In this document: one piece after another, positions 26,649-36,144 of the stretch
How positions within the stretch are numbered: position 1 is the first letter of the stretch
How the letters are laid out: every line of letters starts with the position of its first letter
Assembly (NCBI GenBank): GCA_030753015.1
Contig: JASMDC010000018.1
Location: forward strand, 1 to 64,000
Direction: 5' to 3'
Source of the DNA: Candidatus Undinarchaeales archaeon
Lineage (GTDB): Archaea > SpSt-1190 > JASMDC01
DNA length: 64,000 nucleotides
The notes under the pieces: model-generated
Seen by the model: only the letters and a program-made list of their open reading frames with translations
Told to the model about the DNA's origin: nothing
Database searches by the model: none
Translations under genes and position numbers: made by a program

Positions 26649-27839
26649 ATGCCCCTTCCCGTGGTCCTGAGCCTGGCGCTGTCCTTCGCCGTGCTCTTCG
26701 CTGTGGCGCGATGGAGCCTCCCGGGCGCTCTCACGGCAGGGGCGCTGTCCTTGGGGTTCCTGACCCTCCCGCCCGCCACGGTGGTGTGGGTGGCAGGGGC
26801 CACCCTGGGCGATCCGTCGGTGCTGGCCCTCGCCCTGGCGGTCGCGGTCATTCCCCTAATCGGCGGTGTGATGGAGGAGGGTGGGCTCATGGACCGGCTC
26901 GTCGCGAGCCTCCGGATGGGCCGCCGGCCCTTCCTTGCTGTCGCGCCGGCCATGGTTGGGATGCTCCCCATGCCCGGTGGTGCACTGCTCTCGGCGCCCC
27001 TCGTGGAACGGCGCGGGGCGGACCTCCCCGGTGAGTTGAAGGCGGCCATCAACGTCTGGTACCGGCACCTCATGCTTCTGATCTATCCTCTCAGCCCCTC
27101 GCTCATCGCTTCGGCCCAGATGGCCGGTCTCGGTGTGTACGAGATCATCCCCTGGCAGGTGCCCGGGTTCCTGTTCTGTGGCCTGCTGGGCTATGTCTTC
27201 CTGTTACGACGTGTACCGGCCGATGGTCCGGGGATAGGCGATCCGAGGACCGGTAACGTGCCCCTGACCGTCCTGTTCTCGGCACCGGCCGTCGACCTGC
27301 TCCTACAGCGCGCGGGCCTGCTCCCGTTCCCGACACTTGGTGCGCTGGCGGGTGTCACCGTGGGACTGGTCCTTGCCTATGCGCATTCGGGACCCAAGGG
27401 ACGCGACCTCGGGACCATCGCCCGTAAGATGCGTCCATGGAGCTTCGGCGCCATCGTCTTGGGGATGTTCCTGTTCCTGGAGATGTTCACGGCCTCGCCC
27501 GCGCCGTCGTTCATCGCAGATGTGGCACCATCTCAGTGGGCGCTCCTGGTGCCAGTGGGCTTCATCCTGGGTGCGGCAACGGGGCGCATACAGCTCCCTG
27601 CCTCGATCCTCATTCCCATCCACCTGGCCATGGTGGGCGCAACGACAATGCAGCCGATACCCTTCGCTGTGATGTACCTGGCAGTCTTCCTGGGCTACAT
27701 GGTATCCCCTATCCACCCCTGCTTGGTCGTGTGCCTCGAGTACTTCAGGACGGACCTGCGAGGATTCGCCAGAGCCGTGGTTGGTCCGGTGACGCTGGCC
27801 TTCCTGGCCGCGGGACTGGTGGGCCTAATGGTCCTCTAG
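26649..27839 (+). CDS. DUF401 family integral membrane protein
   Basis: Multi-TM protein; GMLPMPGGALLSAPLVE, NVWYRHLMLLIYPLSPSLI, SPIHPCLVVCLEYF match DUF401-type conserved regions. Confidence 0.8.
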   Translation: MPLPVVLSLALSFAVLFAVARWSLPGALTAGALSLGFLTLPPATVVWVAGATLGDPSVLALALAVAVIPLIGGVMEEGGLMDRLVASLRMGRRPFLAVAPAMVGMLPMPGGALLSAPLVERRGADLPGELKAAINVWYRHLMLLIYPLSPSLIASAQMAGLGVYEIIPWQVPGFLFCGLLGYVFLLRRVPADGPGIGDPRTGNVPLTVLFSAPAVDLLLQRAGLLPFPTLGALAGVTVGLVLAYAHSGPKGRDLGTIARKMRPWSFGAIVLGMFLFLEMFTASPAPSFIADVAPSQWALLVPVGFILGAATGRIQLPASILIPIHLAMVGATTMQPIPFAVMYLAVFLGYMVSPIHPCLVVCLEYFRTDLRGFARAVVGPVTLAFLAAGLVGLMVL

Positions 27840-28283
27840 GCCGCGACCGGTTGGAGGATCGAGTGAAGTGAGCGGTCGTCTGATAAATAGGGAGGATCAT
27901 CATGGATGGGTCGCCTCCCCTCGGTTCACTTCTTTTTCGAGGTGCAATGTAGGAACTCCCTTCTGTTGTCATGGGCAGGCCTCAGAGAGGGGAACGATAA
28001 GGGATGGCCCGGGGAGGGCCGTGGTGGCATCAGCACCCCCCCGGGTCGATTGGGTGATCCTCTATTCTCACATGGCCTCATGTCGTCGATACAGGATCGG
28101 TACAATCCTAGTGGTTATCGCCCGTCCCGGCTCCGGTGTGCCGGTTGGACGGGGCGTGGCCCGTGGTCTCGCTTATTAAGTAGCTTGTGCTTCCGGATAT
28201 TAATAGAAATGGAACAGAATATGGTACGATGTGGAACATCCAGCAGCTCTTGAAGGGCGGCCGTCCTTTGGACAGACAGATAA

Positions 28284-30968
28284 ATGTTTGTGTTCATATC
28301 GTCGTACGTGGGAGCATTCGACCGGTTGAACGACCTGCAAATCTCCTCCAAGCTCTTCCTCCTAATCCTCGTGCTCTCAGTGATCCCCCTGATCATTGTC
28401 GGCTACATAGCCGTGTGGAACGCCCGGGGCATCGCCATGAACGCAGTGGAAGGCTCTACCAAAATGGGGGAGCGGGACCTGGCCGCTGCCAAGGAGCTGG
28501 GTCGCGCTGCGGTGAACGATAGTGTCGAGGCACTGGACGCGAAGGCCATCGAGGCTCTCGAGATGCGTGCCGTCGAGCTCGCGCGGAGCATCGCCAACTT
28601 CCTCTACGAGCGCGACGGCGACATCCTGGGCGCCCGGTCTCTAGACAGGAGACCGGAGACCTACCGTGCGTTCCTGCTGTCGAAGCGACATATCGTGAAT
28701 CTGGGCCACCAGCGACAGGAGGTACCCCTCTACTCCGAGATGACCTTCATCGACCTTACCGGTCGCGAGATAATAAGGGTGCACAAGGACGACATCCAGG
28801 TGGTCCTGCGCAACGTGGCTAATACCGCTGACACCTACCTCGGCGTCGAGGACTACTTCGAGCATGCAAAGGTGCTGGGTGAAGACGAGATTCACGTCTC
28901 TCATCTTGTGGGACAACGCATTGATCCGTACCGTGCGTACAGGGGAGTCGAGCGTCCGAACGGGGACCGGTTCGACGGCATCATCCGGTGGGTGACCCCG
29001 GTATACGAGGATGATGAGAAGGTGGGCTATGTGACCCTGGCCCTCAACCACACCCACCTTATCGAGTTCATCGAGCACGTCGTGCCCACCACAAAGAGAT
29101 TCATCGACATCCCTGATCCGGGAGCTGGCAGCTTTGTCCTCATGTGGGACGACCAGTGGCATAATATCGTCAATCCCCGTCACGACCGCATCTGGGGATA
29201 CACCAAGGAGGGTATCGAGGGTCAGGAATGGGCCAACACGACGATCGAGGGCCTCTTGAGCTACCCGACGAACTGCGAGGTCCTGGGCACCCACCTACCC
29301 TCCTGCTCGCAATGGAGGCCCGAGAACGCTGATGCCGGTCTGGTATCCTTCACGTTCATGTGGATAGGGGAGGACCTGGTGACCACGTTCGCCACCATCC
29401 CGTACTTCTCCGGGCCTTACTCGGCCCCTCAGGGATTCGGCACTCTTACCATGATCTCGGACAGCGCGTCATTCCACGCGGCTGCGGAACGGACCCGATG
29501 GATGATTGACGAGACCACACGGAGACAGAGCGAGCGGATCCGCGAGACGGTCGAGCTCACCATCGATACGATCGACCAGCGTGCCCGGGTCACTACCGTG
29601 CTCCTCGTGTTCGTCGCCATCGCCTCGGCCTTGCTTGTGGCCACCGTGGGCGCCGGGATGTCGATAACACTCACCGAGCCACTCATGACGCTGACCGACA
29701 GCGCCGAGCGCATCTCGGACGGCGACCTCGAGCTCGAGCTCGACGTGCAGCGGGGCGACGAGATAGGCCAGCTTGGCAGGGCCTTCAGCCGGATGTCACA
29801 GGAACTGCGCAAGACGTTGGATAACCTGCGCACGGCCAACCTCGAGCTCAAGGAGCTGGATCAGCTCAAGTCGCAGTTCGTGTCCGTCGCGTCCCACGAG
29901 CTGCGGACACCCATCATCTCCATCCGTGGTTACATCGAGCTGGTCAGGGAGGGTGAGGGCGGGCCCGTCACCGACGAGCAAGAGAACATGCTCGCAGTGG
30001 CCTCACGTAACACGGAACGGCTGCTCACCATCATCAACGACCTGCTGGACATATCCCGCATCGAGGCCGGTGCCCTGCACCTGGATATGGTGTCCGTTGA
30101 CATCAACCGTCTTGTCCGGGACACCCTCGAGGAGATCCGGCCGCTGGCGGACCGACACGGCCACACGATGAAGCTCGAACTGGATAGCAGCATCCCAGAG
30201 GTTGAGGGGGATCCTGACCGGCTGGCCCAGATCGTCACGAATCTGCTCAGCAACGCTATCAAGTACACACCGGACAAGGGCAGGATCGTCGTCCGTACTG
30301 AACGCGGGGATACGGACGGGATTCATCTGAAGGTGGAGGACGACGGGATTGGTATCCCCTCCGGAGACCTCCCGCATATATGGGAGCGGTTCTATCGGGG
30401 CCAGCATGCTTCTGGCCACCATCGTCCCCGGAGCATGGACTTCAGAACAGGAGGGACCGGGCTCGGGCTCCCCATCGTGAAGGGTATCGTGGAGGAGCAT
30501 GGAGGGAAGGTTCGGGTTGAGAGCGAGGAGGGTGCCGGGAGCACGTTCCATGTCAATCTTCCTACCGAGACCGCGATGATAGCAGCGACTGGGCACAGTT
30601 CGCGTAATAGGAATCCCATGGTGCTCGTCATCGACGATGATGAGGAATTTTGCGACCAGATCGAGCTGGTCCTTCGCAAGGACTTCAAGGTGGTCAAAGC
30701 GACGAGCGGCAAGGAGGGAGTGGATATGGCCGGCAAGCACCGTCCCGACCTAATCCTCCTCGACATCCTCATGTCAGGGCTCGACGGGTACGAGGTGTGC
30801 CGTGCGCTGAAGGAGAGCGACGACACTAAGAACATCCCCGTCATCATCCTTTCCTCGATGGACCGGGAGGACGTGTGGGCGCGTGCCGAGGACGCCGGGG
30901 CTGACGATTTCATATCGAAGACGTTCAAGCGGAAAGAGCTGCTGGAAAAGGTGCGTTCGCGCCTGTGA
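28284..30968 (+). CDS. Hybrid membrane histidine kinase (Cache-like sensor, HAMP, HisKA, HATPase, REC)
   Basis: Two TMs, HAMP-like, SVASHELRTPIISIRGYIELV (H-box), DRLAQIVTNLLSNAIKYTP (N-box), GTGLGLPIVKGIVEEHGG (G-box), C-terminal REC (VLVIDDDEEFC..LILLDILMSGLDGYEVC). Confidence 0.93.
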   Translation: MFVFISSYVGAFDRLNDLQISSKLFLLILVLSVIPLIIVGYIAVWNARGIAMNAVEGSTKMGERDLAAAKELGRAAVNDSVEALDAKAIEALEMRAVELARSIANFLYERDGDILGARSLDRRPETYRAFLLSKRHIVNLGHQRQEVPLYSEMTFIDLTGREIIRVHKDDIQVVLRNVANTADTYLGVEDYFEHAKVLGEDEIHVSHLVGQRIDPYRAYRGVERPNGDRFDGIIRWVTPVYEDDEKVGYVTLALNHTHLIEFIEHVVPTTKRFIDIPDPGAGSFVLMWDDQWHNIVNPRHDRIWGYTKEGIEGQEWANTTIEGLLSYPTNCEVLGTHLPSCSQWRPENADAGLVSFTFMWIGEDLVTTFATIPYFSGPYSAPQGFGTLTMISDSASFHAAAERTRWMIDETTRRQSERIRETVELTIDTIDQRARVTTVLLVFVAIASALLVATVGAGMSITLTEPLMTLTDSAERISDGDLELELDVQRGDEIGQLGRAFSRMSQELRKTLDNLRTANLELKELDQLKSQFVSVASHELRTPIISIRGYIELVREGEGGPVTDEQENMLAVASRNTERLLTIINDLLDISRIEAGALHLDMVSVDINRLVRDTLEEIRPLADRHGHTMKLELDSSIPEVEGDPDRLAQIVTNLLSNAIKYTPDKGRIVVRTERGDTDGIHLKVEDDGIGIPSGDLPHIWERFYRGQHASGHHRPRSMDFRTGGTGLGLPIVKGIVEEHGGKVRVESEEGAGSTFHVNLPTETAMIAATGHSSRNRNPMVLVIDDDEEFCDQIELVLRKDFKVVKATSGKEGVDMAGKHRPDLILLDILMSGLDGYEVCRALKESDDTKNIPVIILSSMDREDVWARAEDAGADDFISKTFKRKELLEKVRSRL

Positions 30969-30980
30969 GATAGGAGGACA

Positions 30981-32534
30981 ATGATCATGGCCAAGGACAG
31001 TGCAAAGGATGAAGGCGCGGGGCTGACGGTCCTTGTGGTGGACGATGAACCGGACACCGTGGACTACATTACCCTGCTCCTCACCACGCGCGGGTACGCG
31101 GTGCTCCCTGCCAACTCCGGCGAGGACGCTCTCGCCACACTCGACAAGCACGACGAGGTCGACCTCGTGCTCCTTGACCTGCGCATGCCCGGCCTATCCG
31201 GTGCCGACGTCCTCATGACGATCCGGGCCGACGAGCGGACCGCGACCCTTCCCGTGGTCATACTCAGCGTCAACACAGAGACAAAGGACAAGGTCAATGC
31301 CCTCGGGCTGGGCGCGGACGACTACATCGAGAAGCCCTTCAGGAAGGAGGAGCTGTTCGCCCGCATCCGTTCCCACATCCACCGCAAGACACTTCGCGAG
31401 GAGCTGGAGGAGCTGAACCGGACCCTCGACCGCAAGGTGATGCAGCGGACCATGGAGCTCTTCCTCGAAAAGGAGTTCAGCGAGTGTCTCATCGAGAACG
31501 CCTCGGACATAATCTGTGTACTGGACCGCGAGGGGAAGCTCGTCAGGGTGAACCGGGCGGCAGAAAGGCTTTTCGGTCACGGGAAAGAGGAACTGCTCGG
31601 CCAGGCGCTCATCAGCTATGTAGTCCCCGAACACGTCCCTATCCTCACCGAGAACCGCACCCAGCGACTGCGGGGAGCGGACATCTCACCATACGACGTT
31701 GACGTGGTGGCCGGCGACGACTCGCGTCGTACAATCGAGATAGGAACGAGCCTGGTCAAGGACGAGAGCGGTGAGTTCGTGGAGTTCATGATCGCACGGG
31801 ACATCACCGAGCGCAAGCGTGCTGAGGAGGAAATGCGCCGGCGGCTGATGCGGTTCCGTCTCAAGGAAGGAACCCTCTACCTCGTGGATGAGCACGGCCC
31901 GGGGCTCGCCCTCGAGGCGTTCAGGGACCTGCTCCGTGCTGGCTATCGTGCGCTTGCCATCACCCGTACGCCCGGAGAAGAGTTCCGGAAGGATACCGGA
32001 GGAGAGTATGAGCTCGAATGGCTCGCGGAGCAAGAGGGTCCGGACGCCCTTCCCCCCGAGCTCGGGATGGTCGAGAACCGCATCAAAGGGCTATCGCGAC
32101 GGACTGCCGTGCTAATCGAACGGCTCGATTATCTCCTGTTCAAGAACGGCTTCGAAGCGACCCTTTCCTTCGTCCAACGCCTTCGAGAGATCGCGTACGT
32201 CCACGGCCACGTGGTGGTCCTCGCACTGGACCCGGCCGCGGTGACGCCCGACCAGCGCAACCTCCTCGAGAACGAGACGGGAATGATCGAGACACAACAA
32301 GGAGTGCGGCTCCCCGAGGATCTCATGGTGATACTACGGTTCGTCCACCGGCAGAACCTTATAGGCGTCAAGCCCCCCCTCTCGGAGATCGGCCACGAGT
32401 TCGGGATGAGCCGACCAACGGTGCGGCGGAAGGTCAAGCAGCTCCTGGCAGGGGAGTACGTGCTGGCACACCAGAAGGGGCGATCCAAGGTGCTCGAGCT
32501 GGCGCCGCGGGGCCGACGTCTGTTCGAGCGGTGA
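30981..32534 (+). CDS. REC-PAS-DUF835 response regulator with C-terminal winged HTH
   Basis: REC (VVDDEPDTVDY..LVLLDLRMPG), PAS (IENASDIICVLDREGKLVRVNRAAERLFG), DUF835-type region (GTLYLVDEHGPGLALEAFRDLLRAGYRALAITRTPGEEF), C-terminal HTH (PLSEIGHEFGMSRPTVRRKVKQLL). Confidence 0.88.
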   Translation: MIMAKDSAKDEGAGLTVLVVDDEPDTVDYITLLLTTRGYAVLPANSGEDALATLDKHDEVDLVLLDLRMPGLSGADVLMTIRADERTATLPVVILSVNTETKDKVNALGLGADDYIEKPFRKEELFARIRSHIHRKTLREELEELNRTLDRKVMQRTMELFLEKEFSECLIENASDIICVLDREGKLVRVNRAAERLFGHGKEELLGQALISYVVPEHVPILTENRTQRLRGADISPYDVDVVAGDDSRRTIEIGTSLVKDESGEFVEFMIARDITERKRAEEEMRRRLMRFRLKEGTLYLVDEHGPGLALEAFRDLLRAGYRALAITRTPGEEFRKDTGGEYELEWLAEQEGPDALPPELGMVENRIKGLSRRTAVLIERLDYLLFKNGFEATLSFVQRLREIAYVHGHVVVLALDPAAVTPDQRNLLENETGMIETQQGVRLPEDLMVILRFVHRQNLIGVKPPLSEIGHEFGMSRPTVRRKVKQLLAGEYVLAHQKGRSKVLELAPRGRRLFER

Positions 32535-32566
32535 GCCTTGTAGAGCGACTGCTACCATCAGTCGTC

Positions 32567-32593
32567 CCATGTTGTTCCATGTTCCGTTCCATG
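32567..32593. promoter_or_regulatory. Direct repeats of GTTCCATG upstream of TATA-like element
   Basis: CCATGTTGTTCCATGTTCCGTTCCATG just upstream of ctTATAac and the 32613 ORF. Confidence 0.3.
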
Positions 32594-32612
32594 TACTTAT
32601 AACTGGGGAACG

Positions 32613-33239
32613 GTGTCCTTCGGATTGGGAGCGAGAACGGTCAAGAAACGCGAGCGTCTCATCACAGTGACCCAGGATTGGAGGTCGGTCCTCCATCAAG
32701 ACACCACCCCCTCGGCGGCGGCCGTCAGACAGGTCGCCACGTCCGTGCTCACCCTCGTCCGTGGACGGGAGCCGGGCGCCCGCGCCGAGCTCTTTTACAG
32801 ACTTCTTGCACTCTTGGCCACATGCGGTTACCGTGTGTACTACCTCTCCTGCGACAAGGGTCGGGAGGAGGTCATCGAGCGATGCGCGAGGTACGGTCTG
32901 CGTCCGTCGTCCGTGAACGTGCTCGAGCTAGGGAGGGACTGGACCGTTCCTTCCTTCGAGCGCGATCCCTCCCATATCAAGGACCGCATCGCCTTCATAC
33001 AGAACGCCCATCAAGGATTCTCCCAGGACGAGCCCCTCATCTTCGCTGGGGACGTTGTCACGCATCTGACCACGCATTACGGTGTCGCGCGGACAACCGA
33101 TTTCCTGCGTGATATCGTCTCGGACGCCAGGAGTTCGACCACGCGGTTCGTCTTCCCCATCGATGGAAGACATCCGGGGACCGAGGACCTGCTTCCGACC
33201 GCGGACCTAGTGCTTGAGCTCGACGGCACTGACCGTTGA
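32613..33239 (+). CDS. Conserved-looking hypothetical protein, possible degenerate RecA/MEDS-like domain
   Basis: Intact ORF following the two-component genes; VYYLSCDKGREEVIERCARYG, DEPLIFAGDVVTHLTT. No clear Walker A. Confidence 0.6.
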   Translation: MSFGLGARTVKKRERLITVTQDWRSVLHQDTTPSAAAVRQVATSVLTLVRGREPGARAELFYRLLALLATCGYRVYYLSCDKGREEVIERCARYGLRPSSVNVLELGRDWTVPSFERDPSHIKDRIAFIQNAHQGFSQDEPLIFAGDVVTHLTTHYGVARTTDFLRDIVSDARSSTTRFVFPIDGRHPGTEDLLPTADLVLELDGTDR

Positions 33240-33298
33240 TGACGCTCACCGAAGCGCTCAAGGGAAATGCTTAAGAGGGCGCTTGATAGCATACGGGT

Positions 33299-34297
33299 GT
33301 GACGATGGAGGAACCATCCGTTGGAGGACGTATCGGGAGGCGCAGGTTCCTCAGATGGGGCCTGGGCCTCGGCGTTGTGGCCTTGGCCGCATACCGCTTC
33401 CTCCCCGTGAAGAGATTGGTGATCGCGTCCACACCCGGTACTCCGAGGAAGCGGATCGCACCCCCGCCATCGGCCCCACCTGTTCCCTCTGTCGCACCTA
33501 CGGGGTCCTCTGAGATCCCTGTCCAGCTCTGCTCGGTACGGGGTGGCACGGTGGCCGACAGGGTACGGACCGCTTTCGAGAACATCGGCCTTGATTCCCG
33601 CGTCACGAAGGGAACGAAGGTGGTCCTCAAGGTCAACCTGCTTCAAGCCTCCAAGAAGGCATGCAATGTCCCGGAGTTCGTGGGAGCGCTCGCCAAGGAG
33701 TTCCTCGACCGTGGTGCCGAGGTCCTGGTGGCCGACTCCTCGTCAGGGGGCTCCACCCGGCAGGCAGCGGAACACACAGGGCTCCTCAAAGTATGCGACG
33801 AGGTCGGTGTCCCCTTCAAGGTGCTCGAAGATTCTGAGCGTGTTGCGGTGGACGTCCCGAACAGCTTGCGGCTCAGCTCGGTGAACGTCGCCAAGGAGGT
33901 AATGGACGCCGACCTTCTGGTCTCCGTTCCCAAGCTCAAGCTCCATGGCCAGTCCATCATCACCCTTGGCATGAAGAACATGATGGGGACCATCCACCGC
34001 TTCGAGATGAAGGACTTCCATATGGACATCCAATCGAGCGTCGCGGACCTCATGCGCGTAGTGCCGCCGGACGTCGTGTTCATTGACGGTACGGAGGCCA
34101 TGGTGACCGGGGGCCCCATGAACGGGCGCATGGAGCAGCGGGACCTCGTCATCGCGGGCTACGATGTGGTGGCGGTGGATGCGGCAGGCTCCCGCGAGCT
34201 CGATATAGATCCCATGGGTGTGGGTTACATCGTGAACGCGCAGAATGCGGGCATAGGCTCCATGGAGCCCGCGTCGTCACGGGACATCAAGCTGTGA
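33299..34297 (+). CDS. DUF362 domain protein with Tat signal
   Basis: Twin-arginine N-terminus GRRRFLRWGLGLGVVALAAY; KVVLKVNLLQ, DADLLVSVPKLKLHGQSIITLGMKNMMG typical of DUF362. Confidence 0.88.
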   Translation: MTMEEPSVGGRIGRRRFLRWGLGLGVVALAAYRFLPVKRLVIASTPGTPRKRIAPPPSAPPVPSVAPTGSSEIPVQLCSVRGGTVADRVRTAFENIGLDSRVTKGTKVVLKVNLLQASKKACNVPEFVGALAKEFLDRGAEVLVADSSSGGSTRQAAEHTGLLKVCDEVGVPFKVLEDSERVAVDVPNSLRLSSVNVAKEVMDADLLVSVPKLKLHGQSIITLGMKNMMGTIHRFEMKDFHMDIQSSVADLMRVVPPDVVFIDGTEAMVTGGPMNGRMEQRDLVIAGYDVVAVDAAGSRELDIDPMGVGYIVNAQNAGIGSMEPASSRDIKL

Positions 34298-34309
34298 AGG
34301 CCGGCCCTG

Positions 34310-35020
34310 CTACTCCCCCTTCTCCTTCCGTTTCTTTTTCATCTCCTCCTTGAAAGGATTGTACCCCAGTTGGGGGATGGGCTGGATCACACCGGACGCG
34401 ACGTTACGCAGGTGGGCGGAGATACGACGGAGGTTGTTGGTGAGCAGAGCGTATATGATTGCCTTACGAGCGTCGATCTCCGTGTCCTCGGTGAGACGAC
34501 GGGCGAGGTCGGCGTGTTTGCGCTTGGTGCCCTCCTCATGCATCCCCATCACGGTCTTGGCCTTCTTCTCGTTGTCCTCCTGTAACGACTCCTTGGTGAG
34601 ATCGAACATCTTGATAATCCGGCCGTACATGGCGATGACATCCTTGCGGTACTGGTCGTCGTCGAGGATTGTGGGGTAGAGGAGCTTGAGCTGAGCGATG
34701 TTCTTGCAGTAGTCGCCTATACGTTCGTAATCGATGACGATGGATATCAGGTAGAGAGAGCCGGAGAGGTCGGGGGAAGCGTTGAAGGCCAGGTACTTGA
34801 GCACTTTGGTGCGCACTCCCACTTCCAGCCGGTTGATGAGCTTGTCCTCGCCACATATCCTCTCAGCGATGTTGCACTTATCGTCCAGCAGGCATTTGAA
34901 CGAGTCGCGAAACATGGACTTGCTCTGCTCGTTCATCTCCTCGATCTCGTCGAAGGCGTCGTCGAGGATGCTGCCGCGCGTCAGTGCGTCGTATATCTCC
35001 TTGAATGCCATCAGTATCAC
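34310..35020 (-). CDS. PhoU-like protein
   Basis: Helical PhoU-type repeats (ICGEDKLINRLEVGVRTKVLKYLAFN; SIVIDYERIGDYCKNIAQ); overlaps the stop of the Na/Pi cotransporter. Confidence 0.85.
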   Translation of the reverse strand: MILMAFKEIYDALTRGSILDDAFDEIEEMNEQSKSMFRDSFKCLLDDKCNIAERICGEDKLINRLEVGVRTKVLKYLAFNASPDLSGSLYLISIVIDYERIGDYCKNIAQLKLLYPTILDDDQYRKDVIAMYGRIIKMFDLTKESLQEDNEKKAKTVMGMHEEGTKRKHADLARRLTEDTEIDARKAIIYALLTNNLRRISAHLRNVASGVIQPIPQLGYNPFKEEMKKKRKEKGE

Positions 35021-36084
35021 CGTATCATGAATATCACTATCCCGGGTACTATGTAGAACGCGAAGATCATGTAGGCCAGCGCCAGCTTGCGCTGCTCGGA
35101 CACCACCTCGGCAAGCCGCCGCGCCAAGCCGATAGGCACCTGCCTGAGTGGGTACCAGATGACGATACCGAATATGTTGAAGAGCAGGTGCGCGGAAGCA
35201 GCCGTGACCGCGAGCTCGTTCTTGGTGACCAGCGCGGCCAGGAAGGCGGTGATGGTGGTGCCGATGTTGGCGCCCAGTGTGTAGGGGAATATCATCTCCA
35301 GTGTGACGAGGCCGGCGCCGGCCAGTGGGATGACCAGGGACGTCGTGATGGAGGAGGACTGCACCGCGGCGGTGACCACTACCCCCAGAATGAACGAGAT
35401 GAAGGCCGTGCGGAACAGAAAGCGGTCCAGTAGCAGCTGCATGCGGTCCATCACTAGCGAGCGCATGCAGTTCACGATGGCCTTGAGGGCGAGGAATAGC
35501 GTGACCATGGCGAGGACCAGGATGAGCCAGAGCGGGAGGTTGTGCTTGAGCACGGCGATCACCGGCTTGATTATGTAGTCCAGCGGGCTCACCAGTTTGA
35601 GCCCACCCATGGACGCGAAGGTGCCGGCGAGCACCCGGGCCGAGGACTCGATGGGGTGGTACATGATCTCGATCGGTAGGAGCACAGCGGCGGCGAGGAT
35701 GTTGAAGAAGTCGTGTACGGTGGCGGCGGAGAAGGCCTTCTCGAAGTCCCTGCGGGAGGAGACGTGGCCCAGGGAGACGATTGTGTTGGTGATGGAGGTG
35801 CCCATGTTGGCGCCCATGATGATGGGGATGGCACAGGAGAGCGTCAGGAGCCCTCCGTCCACCATGAGCACGACGAGCGACGTCGTCGCCGACGAGGACT
35901 GGATGAGGGCGGTGGCGACCACGCCCACGAAGAAGGCCGCCAGTGGATCGGTGGTGGAGGCGATGATCTGCTCCGAGTAGTCGGCGCCCACGGCCTTGAA
36001 CACGGCGCCGATGGCGCTGATGCTTAGGATGAACGCGTACAACGCCAGGAGCAGGGTGGCGAGCTTGAGATGCTCCTCCTTCAC
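35017..36084 (-). CDS. Na/Pi cotransporter (PNaS family)
   Basis: Two inverted QSSSATTSLVVLMVDGG / QSSSITTSLVIPLAGAG repeats, GANMGTSITNT and GANIGTTITA. Confidence 0.92.
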   Translation of the reverse strand: MKEEHLKLATLLLALYAFILSISAIGAVFKAVGADYSEQIIASTTDPLAAFFVGVVATALIQSSSATTSLVVLMVDGGLLTLSCAIPIIMGANMGTSITNTIVSLGHVSSRRDFEKAFSAATVHDFFNILAAAVLLPIEIMYHPIESSARVLAGTFASMGGLKLVSPLDYIIKPVIAVLKHNLPLWLILVLAMVTLFLALKAIVNCMRSLVMDRMQLLLDRFLFRTAFISFILGVVVTAAVQSSSITTSLVIPLAGAGLVTLEMIFPYTLGANIGTTITAFLAALVTKNELAVTAASAHLLFNIFGIVIWYPLRQVPIGLARRLAEVVSEQRKLALAYMIFAFYIVPGIVIFMIR

Positions 36085-36144
36085 GTTAAGGGTGGAAGTG
36101 CAGTAGTGTTTTAAGCCTAACGCCGGGGCCCTGCGTTCACGCGC

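Noticed and set aside
27840-28283. 440-bp gap before the histidine kinase considered as a structured ncRNA
   Set aside because: GC-rich with short hairpins, but no recognisable RNase P, SRP, tRNA or riboswitch core could be supported by eye.
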